A stretch of DNA of 64,000 nt. It comes from a virus. Shown piece by piece: positions 22,105-29,876 of the stretch; position 1 is the stretch's first letter; every line of letters starts with the position of its first letter. A program made the translations under genes and the position numbers. The notes below the pieces were generated by a model, which saw nothing but the letters and a program-made list of their open reading frames with translations, did not search any database and was not told the origin of the DNA. The stretch is taken from IMG/VR virus record IMGVR_UViG_3300035691_000004, positions 1 through 64,000 of that record; one strand, written 5' to 3'.

Positions 22105-22579
22105 GCGCACTCCCCCCACTCCCTTCCGAGTCGACGAGGCGCTGGCTCTCGCCGACGACGTCCTCTCCCGCCCGCCGGCGCGTCCGCACATCGAGAGGCC
22201 GGTAAGGCGGGGAGAGCTTGTGGCGAGGTTCGCGCTGCCGCTTGAGCTGTGCCTCACCACCAACTTCACACGCCACGGCCAGGCTTGGCGCCTCGCCAAG
22301 CTGAAGAACGACACACTGCTGCTCATGTTGAGCCAGTGTGGCCGCGCGCGCGAGCCGCTCGCAGGGCGCCCCCAGGTGCTCTGCCTGCGCCTCTCAAGCG
22401 CCGAGCCCGACAAGTACAGCGACTGGGCCAAGGTCGCCGTCGACCGGCTCACCAACAAGAACAGCGGACTCGGTTTCTTGCGCGACGACAAGCCGTCTGC
22501 CGCGGAGATTCATCAGTACTGGGAGCCGTGCCCGCCGAAGAAGGGGTGTGTCGTGATTGAGGTTAGGAGCGAGCGATGA
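22094..22579 (+). CDS. RusA-like Holliday junction resolvase (putative)
   Basis: 161 residues. LTTNFTRHGQAWRLAKLKND, YSDWAKVAVDRLTN and GLGFLRDDK follow the order of the RusA fold, in which clustered Asp residues bind metal. Located between the methyltransferase and replication genes, where phages often keep RusA. Identity to bona fide RusA is not proven. Confidence 0.5.
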   Translation: MGGRRTPPTPFRVDEALALADDVLSRPPARPHIERPVRRGELVARFALPLELCLTTNFTRHGQAWRLAKLKNDTLLLMLSQCGRAREPLAGRPQVLCLRLSSAEPDKYSDWAKVAVDRLTNKNSGLGFLRDDKPSAAEIHQYWEPCPPKKGCVVIEVRSER

Positions 22580-23229
22580 AAGACCGCGGCGTACGAGGTG
22601 ACTATGTGGATCGCGCATTCAAGGTTCCGCTGGCGGAGGTCGACACGCGGCCCAGCGTCGGCGCGCTGGTCGATCAGAAGCGCGCGGTCGCGGACCTGAA
22701 GCGGCTCCACGCGCAAAGGCCCATGAAGCCGCCGGTGCGCCACGGAATCCCGACGCTATACCGCGGAACGCTTTTCCGCAGCCGGCTCGAGGCGACGTGG
22801 GCCGCCATGTTCACGGAGCTGAAGATCCCATGGGAGTACGAGCCGCTCGACCTTGCTGGCTACATCCCGGATTTCCTGCTGAAGTACGAAAAGCACCCGC
22901 TGCTGATCGAGATCAAGCCCGCGTGCGAGGACGTCGAGGCGGCGAAGCTCAAGATCGAGTGCTCGGGTTGGGAGCATGACGTCGCGATCCTGATCGACGG
23001 CGGCTCGAACATCGTCGGGCACATGCGGGACGACGACGTGTGGGATCGGTGCGTCCTTGCCGGCTGCTCGTGCGGCATGGCGCAGTTCCTGAGTGAGAGC
23101 GGGCGCCATGAGTGTCGTAACTGCGGCGGCGATCGGCGCGAGCTCTGGTTCGCGTTCAACCCCGCGGCAGCGTGGGCGGACGCCAAGAACAAGACGCAGT
23201 GGAACCCGGTGGAGGCGACGATCGAATGA
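22576..23229 (+). CDS. PD-(D/E)XK nuclease-like protein with C-terminal zinc ribbon
   Basis: 217 residues. FRSRLEATWAAMFTELKIPW, then YIPDFLLKYEKHPLLIEIKP, shows the Glu...Pro-Asp...Glu-x-Lys core of the PD-(D/E)XK fold as in TnsA- and restriction-like phage nucleases. The C-terminal third has CSCG...CRNCGG. Possible roles are recombination, host DNA attack or repair. Confidence 0.7.
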   Translation: MKDRGVRGDYVDRAFKVPLAEVDTRPSVGALVDQKRAVADLKRLHAQRPMKPPVRHGIPTLYRGTLFRSRLEATWAAMFTELKIPWEYEPLDLAGYIPDFLLKYEKHPLLIEIKPACEDVEAAKLKIECSGWEHDVAILIDGGSNIVGHMRDDDVWDRCVLAGCSCGMAQFLSESGRHECRNCGGDRRELWFAFNPAAAWADAKNKTQWNPVEATIE

Positions 23230-24410
23230 GCGGACGGACTCCCGACGAAGGACGCTACTCGAAGGTCTCCCGCCGCATGTGGGACGATCAGAGGTTCCGC
23301 GCGCTTTCAAAGCCGCCCCCGAACGCTCAGACGCTGTGGCAGCGATTGCTGACGGGGCCTGAGCTGGGATGCATTCCAGGCCTGTTCTCGGCCCGCGAGG
23401 GTGGCTTGGCCGATGCCCTTGGCTGGCCGGTAGAAGCGTTCCGCGAGTGCTGGAAAGAGATCGCTGGTCAGGACATGGCGGAAGCAGACTGGAGAGTCGG
23501 GATCGTGTGGCTCCCGAATGCCCTTCAGCACAACGGCCCCACGAGCCCAAACCAAGTGGCGGCATGGCGCAAGGCAGCAAACGAGCTGCCCGAGTGCCCG
23601 CTGCGGCGCAAGGCGATGGCGCACATCGCGCGCATGCTTACCGACAAAGGGCCGGCGTGGATCGCTCCTTGGCGACTCGCTGCTGACGCAGATTGGGCCC
23701 CAGAAAAGATCCGGAAAGGCACCAGAGACATGGTGCGCGAGCGAGACGGATCGTTCTGCCGCTACTGTGCGCTTCCGGTGAACTGGAGCGATCGCAAAGG
23801 TCCATCCGGGGCTACCTACGATCACGTGGACCCGACTAAGAGTGCGACACCAGACAACATTGTTGTGTCGTGCCGTGCCTGCAATTCCCAGAAGGGATTC
23901 AGGACACCTGCAGAAGCTGGGATGGTTTTGATCCAGATCGGATCTAGATCAGAACTGCTTAATAATCTGGGCACGAGTCGCAATCAGACTCAGACTCATA
24001 AACAAGAATCAGGATCAAGATCGGATCCAGCGGCGGGTCCAACGCTCGCGGACCGTGCGCGCGGCGTGCTCGAGAATCCGCACGACGGCCAGTGGCAGAA
24101 CCCTTCGCGCTGGCCGGAGGTCGTCGCGATTGCCAAGGCTTGGAGCGAACCTTTCGGCATCAAAGACCCGAAGCTAAGGGATTTTCCCGATGGCGATCGC
24201 GACCTCAAGGCGATTTTGCTGGCGCTTGCCGACGGATACGCGGCCGAAGAATTGGTCTCACTCGGCGCAAAAGCTGCGGCGGATCCGTGGTTCAAAGGCC
24301 TGAACAAGCCCGGGCCGAGCACCTTCAGCGCGGTTGTGATCCGGCGACTTCTCGCCGATCGTCCACAGCCCGCGAAAGCAGAAGCCGACGACGCTTCGGG
24401 GTGGGCATGA
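23226..24410 (+). CDS. Replication initiator/helicase-loader-like protein with internal HNH domain
   Basis: 394 residues. The N-terminal 130 residues (YSKVSRRMWDDQRFRAL, ARMLTDK) resemble the winged-helix start of phage replisome organisers, and the C-terminal 110 residues (DGDRDLKAILLALADGYAAE) resemble their helicase-loading part. Between them, residues about 168-230 form a full HNH module: RDGSFCRYCALPV ... YDHVDPTKSATPDNIVVSCR ... CNSQKG. Followed directly by primase and helicase genes. Confidence 0.7.
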   Translation: MSGRTPDEGRYSKVSRRMWDDQRFRALSKPPPNAQTLWQRLLTGPELGCIPGLFSAREGGLADALGWPVEAFRECWKEIAGQDMAEADWRVGIVWLPNALQHNGPTSPNQVAAWRKAANELPECPLRRKAMAHIARMLTDKGPAWIAPWRLAADADWAPEKIRKGTRDMVRERDGSFCRYCALPVNWSDRKGPSGATYDHVDPTKSATPDNIVVSCRACNSQKGFRTPAEAGMVLIQIGSRSELLNNLGTSRNQTQTHKQESGSRSDPAAGPTLADRARGVLENPHDGQWQNPSRWPEVVAIAKAWSEPFGIKDPKLRDFPDGDRDLKAILLALADGYAAEELVSLGAKAAADPWFKGLNKPGPSTFSAVVIRRLLADRPQPAKAEADDASGWA

Positions 24411-25444
24411 CGCGTTCGGACATCGCCCACGAGCTCCGCGCAGCATTCCAAGACCCGCGGCAGCTCTGCGATGCGCTCGGCATCGGCGAGAAGTCCAAGC
24501 GCCAGGCTGGCGGCGGGCTCACGATCCTGTGCCCGGCACATGGCGAGCGTACCCCGAGCTGCAGCGTGACCCGCGGCCCGGACGGGTCGGTACGCGTGCG
24601 CTGCTTCGGGTGCGACTTCACGGGAGACGCGCTGACGCTGATCGCCGTCGCGCGCGGGCTGGAGGTACGTGGGCAGTTTCGGGAGGTGCTCGAGGTCGCG
24701 GCCGAGCTCTCTGGGCGGCATGACCTACTCGACGAGCTGCGCGGTACCCAGGGCGCCGCGCCTCGCCAGCCGCCTGCGCCGCGCGTGATGGCGCCGCCGC
24801 CGCCCGAGCGGAGCTACCCGGAGCGGAACGAGCTGGTGCGCCTCTGGAGCGCCTGCACGCCCGTGGCCGAGGACGACGACGCCCGGGCCGAGCTCGCTCG
24901 CCGTGGGCTCGACCCGTCGCATGTCGGCCGGCTCGAGCTCGCGCGCGTGCTGCCCCCCGACTACTCGCTGCCCACGTGGGCGCGCTACCAGGGCAGGACC
25001 TGGAACGGCACCGGGCACCGGATGATCGTCCGCGCGTGGGACTCGCATGGGCTGTTCCGGTCGGTGCGGGCTTGGCGGATCGTTCCGGGCGAGAGCCCGA
25101 AGCGCCTGCCGCCCGCGGGACGGAAAGCTGCCGAGCTCGTGCTGGCGAACCGCGCCGGCGTCGATATGCTGCGCGGCAACCCAGTCGGCTCCCGGGTAGT
25201 GATCACCGAGGGGGAGCCCGACTGGTGCGTGTGGTCGGCCAAGAACGCCAACGAGCCGGTGATCGGCATCGGGTCAGGAAGCTGGACACAAGCCTTCGCC
25301 GATCGGGTGCCGTATGGGGCCGAGGTCACGATCCGCACGCACCTCGACGTGGCTGGTGAGAAGTACGCGCAGGCGATCGTCAAGACGCTGAGCGCTCGGG
25401 CTGGCGAGATACGGCGCTTGGCGCTCGAAACGGAGGCGGCATGA
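24407..25444 (+). CDS. DNA primase (CHC2 zinc finger plus Toprim-like domain)
   Basis: 345 residues from ATG 24407. The zinc finger is CPAHGERTPSC...VRCFGC (residues about 42-70). A Pro-rich linker follows, then a Toprim-like domain with ITEGEPDW, IGIGSGSW and THLDVAGEKYAQ. It makes RNA primers on the phage fork; the neighbouring helicase is its partner. Toprim without an archaeo-eukaryotic primase core suggests a compact DnaG-type enzyme. Confidence 0.8.
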   Translation: MTRSDIAHELRAAFQDPRQLCDALGIGEKSKRQAGGGLTILCPAHGERTPSCSVTRGPDGSVRVRCFGCDFTGDALTLIAVARGLEVRGQFREVLEVAAELSGRHDLLDELRGTQGAAPRQPPAPRVMAPPPPERSYPERNELVRLWSACTPVAEDDDARAELARRGLDPSHVGRLELARVLPPDYSLPTWARYQGRTWNGTGHRMIVRAWDSHGLFRSVRAWRIVPGESPKRLPPAGRKAAELVLANRAGVDMLRGNPVGSRVVITEGEPDWCVWSAKNANEPVIGIGSGSWTQAFADRVPYGAEVTIRTHLDVAGEKYAQAIVKTLSARAGEIRRLALETEAA

Positions 25445-26478
25445 CGGCGGCGAAGGACGATGCGGACCGGAACGCAGCGGGCAGCCTCGACGCGAACGCG
25501 CGAGCCAATACGAAGGTTGTGGCGCTGCCCGTGCCGCGCGTGCTCACTGTCAAGGACCTGCTCACATCCTCGCGCGAGCGAGCGTTCAACAGCGACCGCC
25601 CCGACGTCTGCACGACAGGTCATTACAAGCTCGACCGGATCACGGGTGGGATCCGCAAGGGTTTCTCTTGGCTGTTCGGCGCCGACACAAGCTTCGGGAA
25701 ATCGTCCTGGCTGATCTCGGTCACGGACGAGAACATCAAGGCCAAGAAGCGCGTGCTCATCGTGTCGAGCGAGGACGACGAGAGCATGTACGGCGACCGG
25801 CTGATGGTGCGCCGCTCCGGCGTGAATGCGCTCAGATTCCGCGACGGCAAGATGCAGCGCGAGGAATACCAGGCCGTGCTCGAAGCCGAGAAGCGCGCCG
25901 AACCGCTGCCCGTGTTCGTGGACGCCCGCCGGTGGCCCGTCGAGGACCTGGCGGGGCACCTCAAGATCATCATCGCCGAGCAGAAGATCGACGTCGTGGC
26001 GTTCGACTACATCCAGGAGTTTCGCTCCAAGAAGCGTTGGCAGGACGAGCGTGTGAAGTTCAAGGAGATCGCGTCCGTCCTACGGCACGTCGCCAAGGAT
26101 GCGAAGGTCGCGTCACTCCTGTTCTCGCAGCTCACGTTGTCGGAGAACACGAAGATCCCGACGCGAGCGAACATCCGCGAGTGCCGCGACATCGCGAACG
26201 CCTCCGAAGTGATCCTGATCGGGTTCGAGGCGAGCAAGGCAGAAGAGAAAGACGGTCGCGTCATCGTCGAGGCAGGTCAGAAGTGCCTGCTTATCGACAA
26301 GTGTAAGAACGGCCCGCGTGGGTGGAAGGTCGGCATGGATTGGGACGAACACACCGCGAGCTTTCGAGCAGTGTTCGATCCGGAATCCGAGCGCATCCGG
26401 CGAATTGCTGGAGACGCAATGGACTGGAACCCAGACGAGTACGTCGACAACCGCCTCCCACCCGGAGACCGCGAATGA
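25441..26478 (+). CDS. DnaB-like replicative helicase
   Basis: 345 residues. RecA-type core: Walker A GADTSFGKSS (about residues 80-89), VLIVSSEDD, Walker B VVAFDYIQ, and LLFSQL. No DnaB N-terminal domain is present, so it is the helicase core only, as in many phages. It unwinds DNA ahead of the fork with the primase encoded just before it. Confidence 0.85.
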   Translation: MTAAKDDADRNAAGSLDANARANTKVVALPVPRVLTVKDLLTSSRERAFNSDRPDVCTTGHYKLDRITGGIRKGFSWLFGADTSFGKSSWLISVTDENIKAKKRVLIVSSEDDESMYGDRLMVRRSGVNALRFRDGKMQREEYQAVLEAEKRAEPLPVFVDARRWPVEDLAGHLKIIIAEQKIDVVAFDYIQEFRSKKRWQDERVKFKEIASVLRHVAKDAKVASLLFSQLTLSENTKIPTRANIRECRDIANASEVILIGFEASKAEEKDGRVIVEAGQKCLLIDKCKNGPRGWKVGMDWDEHTASFRAVFDPESERIRRIAGDAMDWNPDEYVDNRLPPGDRE

Positions 26479-26810
26479 ACAAGCTAGGCGCTCCCCGCCA
26501 CCAGAGCTACCGCTGCACCGCCTGCGGTCACCACAAGGCCCGGGACGAGTTCAAGACCATGCCGAGTGGCGACCGAGCGCGCCGCTGCATCCCGTGCGAC
26601 GCGGTGAACGCGAAGCGGGTCAAGCTCCGCCGCGCAATTGGAGCGAGCGACTTCGCGCCGAGCGAGAAAATCTGTACGTCCTGCGCGAGCCTGCCCCATC
26701 GCGTGGTCGGTCCGAAGTGCCGGACGTGCGGGCTCTTGTATGCGGACGAGCCGAGGGTGGAAGTCGATTGCAATGCGCGTGGGTTGAGCGCGCTGGCGAG
26801 GGCGATGTGA
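26475..26810 (+). CDS. Zinc-ribbon protein related to HNH element N-termini
   Basis: 111 residues. YRCTACGHHKARDEF...CIPC and CTSCASLP...KCRTCGLLY are two zinc ribbons. The pattern CTxC...K...F...C..C also opens the HNH proteins at 37764 and 42611, but no HNH motif follows here. It may be a DNA-binding relic of such an element. Confidence 0.55.
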   Translation: MNKLGAPRHQSYRCTACGHHKARDEFKTMPSGDRARRCIPCDAVNAKRVKLRRAIGASDFAPSEKICTSCASLPHRVVGPKCRTCGLLYADEPRVEVDCNARGLSALARAM

Positions 26811-27010
26811 GCAATACATCGGACATCGGACTTGGCCTATACCAATTCTTAGCGCGCGAGCTACGAGGGAAAGGCATGCGGGTTAGGAGCTCGCACGGAA
26901 CGATTGTCGTTACCGCGCCGCGCAACTCGACGCCGCTCTACCGAATCACTCGCCGCAAGCCGCGAGTCCCACCCGAAGCCCGCCCACTCAGCTGGGGGAG
27001 GTTGAAGTGA
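26807..27010 (+). CDS. Small basic hypothetical protein
   Basis: 67 residues from GTG 26807 (GTGA overlap). LGLYQFLARELRGKGMRVRS and a basic C terminus. No known family. Confidence 0.55.
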   Translation: MSNTSDIGLGLYQFLARELRGKGMRVRSSHGTIVVTAPRNSTPLYRITRRKPRVPPEARPLSWGRLK

Positions 27011-27240
27011 TCGACCCGAACCGGCTCCTGATCGAATATATGGCCGAGCTTCGCGCGGCCGCTCCAGATGCGGATTCTGTCACGATCTTCCCGTCGAAGT
27101 TCGTCGCGTGGTGCAAAGAGCGCAAGGGCGTCGAAGCGCGCGCCGAGCTGGACCCGCAGCACAAGGGTCGAATCAACGTGAGCGTTTCCTGTGAGCTTGC
27201 GCGACCCGTGGCGTTTTCGATTCGGGAGACCGCAAAATGA
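27007..27240 (+). CDS. Small hypothetical protein
   Basis: 77 residues from GTG 27007. Two short helices and a beta-like end (GRINVSVSCELARPVAFSIR). Co-translated with its neighbours through 4 nt overlaps. Confidence 0.55.
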   Translation: MIDPNRLLIEYMAELRAAAPDADSVTIFPSKFVAWCKERKGVEARAELDPQHKGRINVSVSCELARPVAFSIRETAK

Positions 27241-27701
27241 GCGAATTCGCAACCCACGAAGAATGGCGCGCGCACTGCGAGAAATTGGCGATGCCGGTTC
27301 TAAGTGAGCTGTTCGGGCTCTACCAAAAGATATGTGACGACCCGAAGCCGGGTCAGGTCCTCCCTTCAGATGTGCTCTCACTGAAGATGGTGATTCACGC
27401 GCTGGAGATGCGGACTGGAATCGGCGGGTGGCGCTGCTATCGGGATGGGCCACGCTTGGTTGTCGGTGAGCCGCCGCGACCTATTCCGCTGGTAAAGCGC
27501 TCCGCTACCGATCGTTTCAATGCCGAAGTTTGGATCGCTGGGCGTCGCATTCAAGGCATGCCTGTCGGACACGAGACATTCGACAGCGACCTCTGCAGCG
27601 AGAAGCTCGCATGCGGCGGAAACTGCCGACTGAACAAGAACCACAGCGGCCCGCACGAGTGCCCCGGAGATACCGACGGGCCAGGGAGCTGCCCAGCATG
27701 A
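27237..27701 (+). CDS. Hypothetical protein with C-terminal Cys/His cluster
   Basis: 154 residues. Helical N-terminal half; the C terminus reads CSEKLACGGNCRLNKNHSGP then HECPGD, similar in pattern to the cluster near the end of the 771-residue early protein (CMGLIGCDERCERNEGHEGD). Last gene before a stem-loop. Confidence 0.6.
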   Translation: MSEFATHEEWRAHCEKLAMPVLSELFGLYQKICDDPKPGQVLPSDVLSLKMVIHALEMRTGIGGWRCYRDGPRLVVGEPPRPIPLVKRSATDRFNAEVWIAGRRIQGMPVGHETFDSDLCSEKLACGGNCRLNKNHSGPHECPGDTDGPGSCPA

Positions 27702-27714
27702 GCTGAAAAGAAAA

Positions 27715-27747
27715 ACCCCGCCCGCCCCGGCAAGGGCTGAGCGGGGT
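27715..27747 (-). terminator. Stem-loop ACCCCGC...GCGGGGT
   Basis: Seven perfect base pairs around a 19 nt loop. Read on the minus strand it ends in TTTTTC, a Rho-independent terminator; read on the plus strand it lacks a T-run. It may shield the replication block from antisense transcription, or act weakly in both directions. Confidence 0.5.
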
Positions 27748-27794
27748 CTCGGCTCCGATGAACCGCACGCCAGTGCAACCCAAGGAGCCACAAA

Positions 27795-28523
27795 ATGGAG
27801 CAGAAAGCAAGCAGCCCCGAGCTGGTCTCGGAGATGCGCGTGCGCGGCGGCAAGTTCGATGCGACGGATCGCGAGCTTTGGAGCCACGAGCTGGACTGGT
27901 GGTTGAACTGTCGCGACGCCGCGTGTGGGTACCGCTCAAGCTTTGCCGCTCAGGTAGCGGCGATCGAGCGGGGCAACGCCACCAGCTCAAGCGCGATCGG
28001 CGATGACGGCCTCTATGTGCAGCCGTATCACGATGGGCAGGTCGGGATCGGACCGGTACGCGAGGCGGCTTTCGCGATCGACCGGAAGATGGTCCGCCGC
28101 TGGCGCTGGCTTGCCCAGCAAACGCGCGACGTGCTGTTCGCCCACTACACGGGCGCTTGCCCGGTCGAGGTGAAAGGTCGTCTCGGAAGGAGCCGCTGGG
28201 CGCTAGGCATCGAGGCTCGGCTCGGCAGGCTCGCGGGCGTGGCCGTTCTGCTATCGCGCGGCGAGAAGCTGGCCAAGGTGCTCGCTGCCTGCGAGCGCGG
28301 CGACGACGAGGCGCTGAAGGGCCTGCGCGCACGCGCCGACACCGCGATCCGGACAGCCCACGCGGCATACTACGAAATCCAGGCGACCGAAGCAGAGCGA
28401 TACGCCGAAGGGCTCGAGCCGCTCCCTGCGCCGCCGCTGCCGCGGAACCCGAACGCGCCGATCATGGACGTCCGAAACCTGCAACACCAGCACCGCGAGC
28501 TGAACTTTGGGGCCGCTGAATGA
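27795..28523 (+). CDS. Hypothetical protein, possible late-gene regulator
   Basis: 242 residues from ATG 27795 with AAGGAG at good spacing. WLNCRDAACGYRSSF near the N terminus, then MVRRWRWLAQQTRDVLFAHY and a long helical C-terminal half. The position between replication and packaging blocks suits a regulator, but no HTH family is firmly recognised. Confidence 0.6.
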   Translation: MEQKASSPELVSEMRVRGGKFDATDRELWSHELDWWLNCRDAACGYRSSFAAQVAAIERGNATSSSAIGDDGLYVQPYHDGQVGIGPVREAAFAIDRKMVRRWRWLAQQTRDVLFAHYTGACPVEVKGRLGRSRWALGIEARLGRLAGVAVLLSRGEKLAKVLAACERGDDEALKGLRARADTAIRTAHAAYYEIQATEAERYAEGLEPLPAPPLPRNPNAPIMDVRNLQHQHRELNFGAAE

Positions 28524-28888
28524 GCCAACAGATCGACCTAAAGCCCGACCAGTGGATGCGTCTCGCGGACGGCGCGCGGCGTGTAGGTGAACCTGTATGG
28601 AAGTTCCGCCGGCGCATGCTCGCGCTCGACGAACACCATGAGGGCAAGCTGCTCCGCTGGGTCGGTCGCGGAAAAAAACGCAAGCACCGCGAAGTGAGCG
28701 CGCAGGCCCTGCTTTTCTATCAGCGCGTGGACATCGAGGCCAAGGACGCCGAGATGGCACAAGTGCGCGCCGAGCTTGAAGAATTGCGCGTCAGGCAGGA
28801 GGCGCAACGCAACTCATTCCTGGCCTTCCGCCGCAAGTCACTCCAGTGGTTCGAGTCGCTCGGAGTCAGGACGCGCAAGGACGCCTAG
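28520..28888 (+). CDS. Hypothetical protein with C-terminal coiled coil
   Basis: 122 residues. The first 60 (RLADGARRVGEPVWKFRRRM, followed by RGKKRKHREVS) are basic and could bind DNA, followed by a coiled coil (AEMAQVRAELEELRVRQEA) and a short basic tail. ATGA overlap with the preceding gene. Confidence 0.6.
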   Translation: MSQQIDLKPDQWMRLADGARRVGEPVWKFRRRMLALDEHHEGKLLRWVGRGKKRKHREVSAQALLFYQRVDIEAKDAEMAQVRAELEELRVRQEAQRNSFLAFRRKSLQWFESLGVRTRKDA

Positions 28889-28986
28889 GGACTGCCCTCG
28901 CGTGATCCAAGTATCGGCCCCCGCGGGTCATGCCCAGAGCCCAGAGGGCGCCCCACCCAAGCGGGCGAACCCGGGCTCGCACCGGA

Positions 28987-29145
28987 ATGACTTCACCGAA
29001 CGCGACGCCGCTCCCACCAGAGCCACGGCGCAAACCGAAACGACCTCGCCTCCCCCGCAACTACTCCCTGGTCCTGCTCAAGCGCTCCCGCGACATCCGG
29101 GACGACTTCGCGGAGTGCCAGAGGATGGCGGCGTGGGGGCGGTAG
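28987..29145 (+). CDS. Possible small basic protein
   Basis: 52 residues, Pro/Arg-rich N terminus then NYSLVLLKRSRDIRDDFAEC. There is no clear ribosome site, and the last 68 bases overlap the minus-strand gene 29078-29320. Doubtful; listed because it is the only plus-strand frame in the gap 28889-29408. Confidence 0.25.
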   Translation: MTSPNATPLPPEPRRKPKRPRLPRNYSLVLLKRSRDIRDDFAECQRMAAWGR

Positions 29146-29320
29146 CAGCAAGCAGCTCGTCCGCTCGGATCTTGAACGCCGCATGGCTCGCTGGGGATGG
29201 CAGCTGCTCGACGATTATGCGCTCGCAAGCTTTGCAGATGCGCTTGCCGGCGTGCTCTCCGTACCAGACGGTGATCATGTTTGCGTAGTGCGGATTCGTG
29301 CATAGCGAGCAGCGGTTCAT
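29078..29320 (-). CDS. Small zinc-ribbon protein on the minus strand
   Basis: 80 residues from ATG 29320. RCSLCTNPHYANMITVW and RICKACERIIVEQ make a four-Cys zinc ribbon; the C terminus is Pro/Ser-rich. TAGATT about 10 nt upstream could serve as a -10 for its own transcript. An isolated minus-strand gene between replication and packaging. Confidence 0.5.
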   Translation of the reverse strand: MNRCSLCTNPHYANMITVWYGEHAGKRICKACERIIVEQLPSPASHAAFKIRADELLAATAPTPPSSGTPRSRPGCRGSA

Positions 29321-29343
29321 CCGGCGAATCTAGCACGACAACA

Positions 29344-29357
29344 AGCGCGAAAGCGCT
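29344..29357 (+). promoter_or_regulatory. GAAA-capped hairpin before the terminase genes
   Basis: AGCGC-GAAA-GCGCT, five perfect pairs closed by a GNRA tetraloop, about 50 nt upstream of the terminase small subunit start. It could stabilise the late mRNA or mark the packaging start region. A similar hairpin follows the tail-tube gene. Confidence 0.4.
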
Positions 29358-29408
29358 CCCAACGCCGGACGCGGCGGTAAAAACACGGTCAACGGGAGCA
29401 CGAAAGCG

Positions 29409-29876
29409 ATGACGATGGGCGTCCCTACGCCTGATGAAACGGTGGCCGAGTTCCGAGCTCGGTACCTGTACTCAGGCAACGCAGCGGCCGTGGGCCGAGA
29501 GCTGGAGATTCCCGAGCGGACAGCACGAAAGATTGCTGAGCGGCTCGAGGATGATCCGACTTTTGCCGAAGAGGGCCGAAAACTACGCGAACGCGCGCTG
29601 AGTCGACACGTGGCCATGCGGCTGCGAGTTGCGGAGGTCGCCGCCGAGCGGTTCGAGGACGCGAACGGCGGCATCGAGGTCAAGCGATTCGGCGGTGAAG
29701 ATGCGCCGGTCACGATCATCGACAAGCGCGCCGACTACGGCAAGCTCGTGCTCGAGGCCGAGAAGAACGCGCACAATCTGGCGCGGTTCGACGCGGAGAA
29801 GAGCGGCCAGGTTCAGCCGGAGCGCCACGTAACGATCGAGTTCGTGCCGGCGAAAAAGCCTGATGAGGGCAGCTGA
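29409..29876 (+). CDS. Terminase small subunit
   Basis: 155 residues. The N-terminal 60 residues contain an HTH typical of small terminases (YLYSGNAAAVGRELEIPERT, then ARKIAERL), followed by a helical oligomerisation region and a short basic end. It recognises the packaging site and loads the large subunit, whose gene overlaps by 14 nt. Confidence 0.75.
   Translation: MTMGVPTPDETVAEFRARYLYSGNAAAVGRELEIPERTARKIAERLEDDPTFAEEGRKLRERALSRHVAMRLRVAEVAAERFEDANGGIEVKRFGGEDAPVTIIDKRADYGKLVLEAEKNAHNLARFDAEKSGQVQPERHVTIEFVPAKKPDEGS

Noticed and set aside
27715-27747. Plus-strand terminator after the replication genes
   Set aside because: The stem is good but no T-run follows on the plus strand; it reads as a terminator only on the minus strand.
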